From Geobacteraceae bacterium (GTDB lineage Bacteria > Desulfobacterota > Desulfuromonadia > Geobacterales > Geobacteraceae): a stretch of 64,000 nucleotides of DNA. The notes below the pieces were generated by a model. The model was not told the DNA's origin. It made no database searches and saw nothing but the letters and a program-made list of their open reading frames with translations. The translations under genes and the position numbers were made by a program. Position 1 is the stretch's first letter; each line of letters begins with the position of its first letter. The stretch covers positions 1 through 64,000 of the forward strand of contig JAMPXD010000002.1 of NCBI GenBank assembly GCA_023701365.1, in the 5' to 3' direction. Below are positions 61,481 to 64,000 of this stretch, one piece after another.

Positions 61481-61523
61481 AGGTGAAACGCAAAGGTTTT
61501 CCTTTTGCCCTTAGCCCTTAGCC
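61456..61523. repeat. Degenerate ggctaaa / ttagccc inverted repeat
   Basis: The end of ispD and the spacer hold aaaaggctaaaggctaaagg; the complementary arm ccttttgcccttagccctta lies at 61501-61520. It can form one long imperfect hairpin between ispD and ispF. The last ispD codons (GKGQKAKG) lie in the left arm, so the C-terminal tail may be repeat-derived. Confidence 0.65.
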
Positions 61524-61603
61524 CTGCCCGCCTCAATATGCACTACAGATATTTTAACAGTGCTTCAAAGCAAATTCCGGAAAAGTTGACAGAAAGGATC
61601 CAC

Positions 61604-62077
61604 ATGCGCATCGGCCACGGCTACGACGTCCACCGCCTGGTGGAGGGGAGGAAGCTGATCCTCGGCGGCGTCGACATTCCCTGGGAGAAGGGGCTGCTCG
61701 GCCACTCGGACGCCGACGTCCTCCTCCATGCCATCTCCGACGCCATCCTGGGGGCCATTGCGGCAGGGGACATCGGCAAGCACTTCCCCGACACCGACCC
61801 CCGCTACAAGGGGGCCGACAGTCTGAAGCTCCTGGCCCATGTCATGGCGCTGGCGGACTGCAAGGGGTACCGGCTCGGCAACCTGGACGCCACCATCGTG
61901 GCCCAGCGCCCCAAGCTCGCCCCCCATATTGCGGGGATGCGGGACAACATCGCCAGAGTCCTGGCCGCCGACCCCGACCGGGTCAACGTCAAGGCGACCA
62001 CCACCGAGGAGCTCGGCTTCGCCGGCCGGGGTGAGGGGATCGCCGCCTATGCGGTGGTCTTGCTGGAGCGAAAGTAA
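61604..62077 (+). CDS. ispF: 2-C-methyl-D-erythritol 2,4-cyclodiphosphate synthase
   Basis: A 157-residue enzyme that follows IspD and IspE in the MEP pathway. ATG 61604 ([11 protein letters not shown]) has agaaaggatc upstream; the open frame begins 33 codons earlier but this start fits the family. Motifs: GHGYDVHRL with metal ligands, [34 protein letters not shown] and [17 protein letters not shown]. Full length. Confidence 0.96.
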   Translation: MRIGHGYDVHRLVEGRKLILGGVDIPWEKGLLGHSDADVLLHAISDAILGAIAAGDIGKHFPDTDPRYKGADSLKLLAHVMALADCKGYRLGNLDATIVAQRPKLAPHIAGMRDNIARVLAADPDRVNVKATTTEELGFAGRGEGIAAYAVVLLERK

Positions 62078-62108
62078 CAAGAAATAATCCCTTGAAGGAA
62101 TAGCAGAC

Positions 62109-63779
62109 ATGACAACTCCCGAAATCACTGGTCCCGCCAACTTCCTCCGCGCCATAGTCGCGGACGACCTGCGTAGCGGCAAGCACGAGACGATCGTGAC
62201 CCGCTTTCCCCCCGAGCCGAATGGCTACCTCCACATCGGCCACGCCAAATCCATCTGCCTCAACTTCGGCCTGGCCCGGGACTTCGGCGGGCGCTGCCAC
62301 CTGCGCTTCGACGACACCAACCCGGTCAAGGAAGAGGTGGAGTACATCGAATCGATCAAGGAGAGCGTCCGCTGGCTCGGCTTCGACTGGGGGGAGCACC
62401 TCTACTACGCCTCCGATTACTTCGGGCAGCTCTACCAGTGGGCAGAGTACCTGATCACCGAGGGGAAGGCCTACGTGGACGACCTCACGGCCGAGGAGAT
62501 CCGCGCCCATCGCGGCACCCTGACCGAGCCGGGCAAGGAGAGCCCGTACCGGGGGCGCTCGGCGGAGGAGAACCTGGAGCTGTTCCGCCGAATGCGGGAC
62601 GGCGAATTCCCTGACGGGGCCAGGGTGCTGCGGGCCAGGATCGACATGGCCGCCCCCAACATGAACCTGCGCGACCCGGTGCTGTACCGGATCATCCATG
62701 CCCCCCACCCCCATGCCGGGGACAAGTGGCGCATCTATCCGATGTACGACTATGCCCACGGACAAAGCGACGCCATCGAGGGGATCACCCACTCCATCTG
62801 CACCCTGGAGTTCGAGGACCATCGGCCCCTCTACGAGTGGTTTCTCGACAACCTGCCGGTGCCGAGCCGCCCCCGGCAGTACGAGTTCGCCCGCCTCAAC
62901 CTGACCTACACGGTGATGAGCAAGCGCAAGCTCCTGCAGCTGGTCCAGGAGGGCGACGTGGCCGGCTGGGACGACCCGCGCATGCCGACCCTGATGGGGC
63001 TGCGCCGGCGCGGCTACACCCCGGAGTCGCTCAGGAGCTTCTGCGACAGGATCGGCGTCGGCCGCAGCGACAGCTGGATCGAGATGGGGCTTTTGGAGGA
63101 GTGCGTCCGGGAGGACCTGAACGAGCGGGCGCCGCGCGCCATGGCGGTCCTGAGGCCCCTCAGGCTGGTGATCGAGAATTATCCCGAGGAGCGGGCCGAG
63201 GAGTTCGAGGCGGCCAACCATCCGCAGCGGCCGGAGCTGGGGAGCAGGAAGATCCCCTTCTGCCGGGAACTCTGGATCGAGCGGGACGATTTCTCGGAGG
63301 AGCCGGTGAAGGGGTTCAAGCGCCTCGCCCCGGGCGGGGAGGTGCGGCTGCGCAACGCTTACATCGTCAAGTGCACCGGGGTGGTGAAGGCCGAGGGGGG
63401 AGAGGTGGTGGAGGTCCGTTGCGTCTACGACCCCGATTCCCATAGCGGCGGCACCTCCGCGGGACGGAAGGTGAAGGGAGTGATCCACTGGGTCTCGGCG
63501 CGGCACGGGGTATCGGCGGAGGTGCGCCTCTACGACCGCCTCTTTACCCTCCCCAACCCGACCGGGGACGACTGGAAGAGCGCCATCAATCCCAATTCGG
63601 TGGAGCTGCTGCAGGAATGCAGGCTTGAGCCATCCCTGGCTGCCGCCCGGCCGGAAGAGCGTTTCCAGTTCGAGCGGCAGGGATATTTCTGCGCCGACGC
63701 CAAGGATTCTCTGCCGGGAGCGCCGGTCTTCAACCGGGTGACGACCCTGCGCGACTCATGGGTCAAGGCAGGCCAATAG
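62109..63779 (+). CDS. glnS: Glutaminyl-tRNA synthetase
   Basis: A 556-residue class I enzyme charging tRNA(Gln). ATG 62109 has aaggaatagcag ahead. Motifs: [18 protein letters not shown] (HIGH), [36 protein letters not shown] and [11 protein letters not shown] (KMSKS form). The C-terminal anticodon-binding barrels follow. Presence of GlnRS means Gln-tRNA can be made directly. Ends 31 bases after ispF begins the gap, so ispD-ispF-glnS is likely one operon. Confidence 0.96.
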   Translation: MTTPEITGPANFLRAIVADDLRSGKHETIVTRFPPEPNGYLHIGHAKSICLNFGLARDFGGRCHLRFDDTNPVKEEVEYIESIKESVRWLGFDWGEHLYYASDYFGQLYQWAEYLITEGKAYVDDLTAEEIRAHRGTLTEPGKESPYRGRSAEENLELFRRMRDGEFPDGARVLRARIDMAAPNMNLRDPVLYRIIHAPHPHAGDKWRIYPMYDYAHGQSDAIEGITHSICTLEFEDHRPLYEWFLDNLPVPSRPRQYEFARLNLTYTVMSKRKLLQLVQEGDVAGWDDPRMPTLMGLRRRGYTPESLRSFCDRIGVGRSDSWIEMGLLEECVREDLNERAPRAMAVLRPLRLVIENYPEERAEEFEAANHPQRPELGSRKIPFCRELWIERDDFSEEPVKGFKRLAPGGEVRLRNAYIVKCTGVVKAEGGEVVEVRCVYDPDSHSGGTSAGRKVKGVIHWVSARHGVSAEVRLYDRLFTLPNPTGDDWKSAINPNSVELLQECRLEPSLAAARPEERFQFERQGYFCADAKDSLPGAPVFNRVTTLRDSWVKAGQ

Positions 63780-63884
63780 CATTACCCCCTTTTCCCAGGG
63801 GGATTGCCCGGCGTTCCTCTTATCGGACAGGTCTGATGATGAGCCCCCGTTTGCACAGCCGGAGAGAGGGGGCAAGCGAGGCAT

Positions 63885-64000
63885 ATGGAACTGCGCGTCC
63901 TTGTGATAAACGAGCGGGAGTCGTTCTGCGAGTTCCTGTCCGGACTGCTGACGGCTGAAGGGCATACCCCGCTCTGCGCCCGGGGCTTCAGGGAAGCATC
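63885..64000 (+). CDS. Receiver-like domain protein, 5' part only
   Basis: From ATG 63885 the product reads MELRVLVINERESFCEFL, then SGLLTAEGHTPLCARGFREA, to the window edge. This is the beta1-alpha1-beta2 start of a CheY-like receiver. The acidic pair after beta1 (usually DD) is NE here, so metal binding may be weakened. The rest lies outside the window, so the output type is unknown. Confidence 0.6.
   Translation, partial: MELRVLVINERESFCEFLSGLLTAEGHTPLCARGFREA

Overview
The window looks like a chromosomal segment of a GC-rich deltaproteobacterium of the Geobacter type (Desulfuromonadota). This is inferred from protein character: a two-haem c-type lipoprotein, PEP-CTERM-like sorting tails, a Porin_5-type porin, a selenocysteine pathway gene with a selenoprotein, and a standard housekeeping set (pyk, rpe, rsmB, htpX, selA, ispD, ispF, glnS). 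No database was searched. No tRNA, rRNA, CRISPR array or intact insertion sequence was seen.

Layout. 1-5.7 kb is a mixed accessory stretch: the 3' end of metK, a protein built of seven 22-residue repeats, an HMA-type metal domain protein coupled to a small double zinc-finger protein, a thioredoxin-type arsenate reductase, a decayed toxin-antitoxin zone in which the tail of a VapC gene occurs twice, and a surface lipoprotein whose last codons fall inside the second VapC copy. 5.9-27.3 kb is one long minus-strand cluster, probably co-expressed. In transcription order it encodes an FKBP-like lipoprotein, an FKBP-thioredoxin fusion, a TpsB transporter, a 3431-residue TpsA filamentous adhesin, a DUF2341-LamG-ExbB fusion, ExbD, TonB, a porin, a histidine kinase and a response regulator. 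It reads as a two-partner secretion system with its own folding helpers, its own proton-driven TonB motor and its own two-component system. 27.7-31 kb holds a small DUF2292-like gene and a plus-strand trio: two exosortase-type (CTERM) surface proteins around a PstS-like binding protein.

31.5-44.5 kb is a plus-strand defence-like island: a DUF4062/HATPase/winged-helix protein, a 1506-residue predicted nuclease-NTPase-solenoid protein, and a five-gene operon in which a TPR-like gene precedes four genes with Wadjet (JetABCD) logic, namely a MukF/JetA-like protein, a MukE/JetB-like protein, an SMC-like ATPase and a TOPRIM nuclease.

44.5-64 kb is mostly core: an OYE-family oxidoreductase, pyruvate kinase, cytochrome lipoprotein, endonuclease III homologue, CoA-type Nudix hydrolase, Rpe, RsmB, HtpX, a thioredoxin-fold selenoprotein read through an in-frame TGA, cardiolipin synthase, a DJ-1/HD-GYP fusion, a TIM-barrel protein, a potassium channel, a GntR regulator with a palindromic operator, SelA, IspD, IspF, GlnS and the start of a receiver-domain protein. 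SelA in the same window fits the UGA-containing gene at 52.6 kb. Several intergenic regions carry palindromic or short degenerate repeats, some reaching into gene ends (fkpB-like gene, rsmB).
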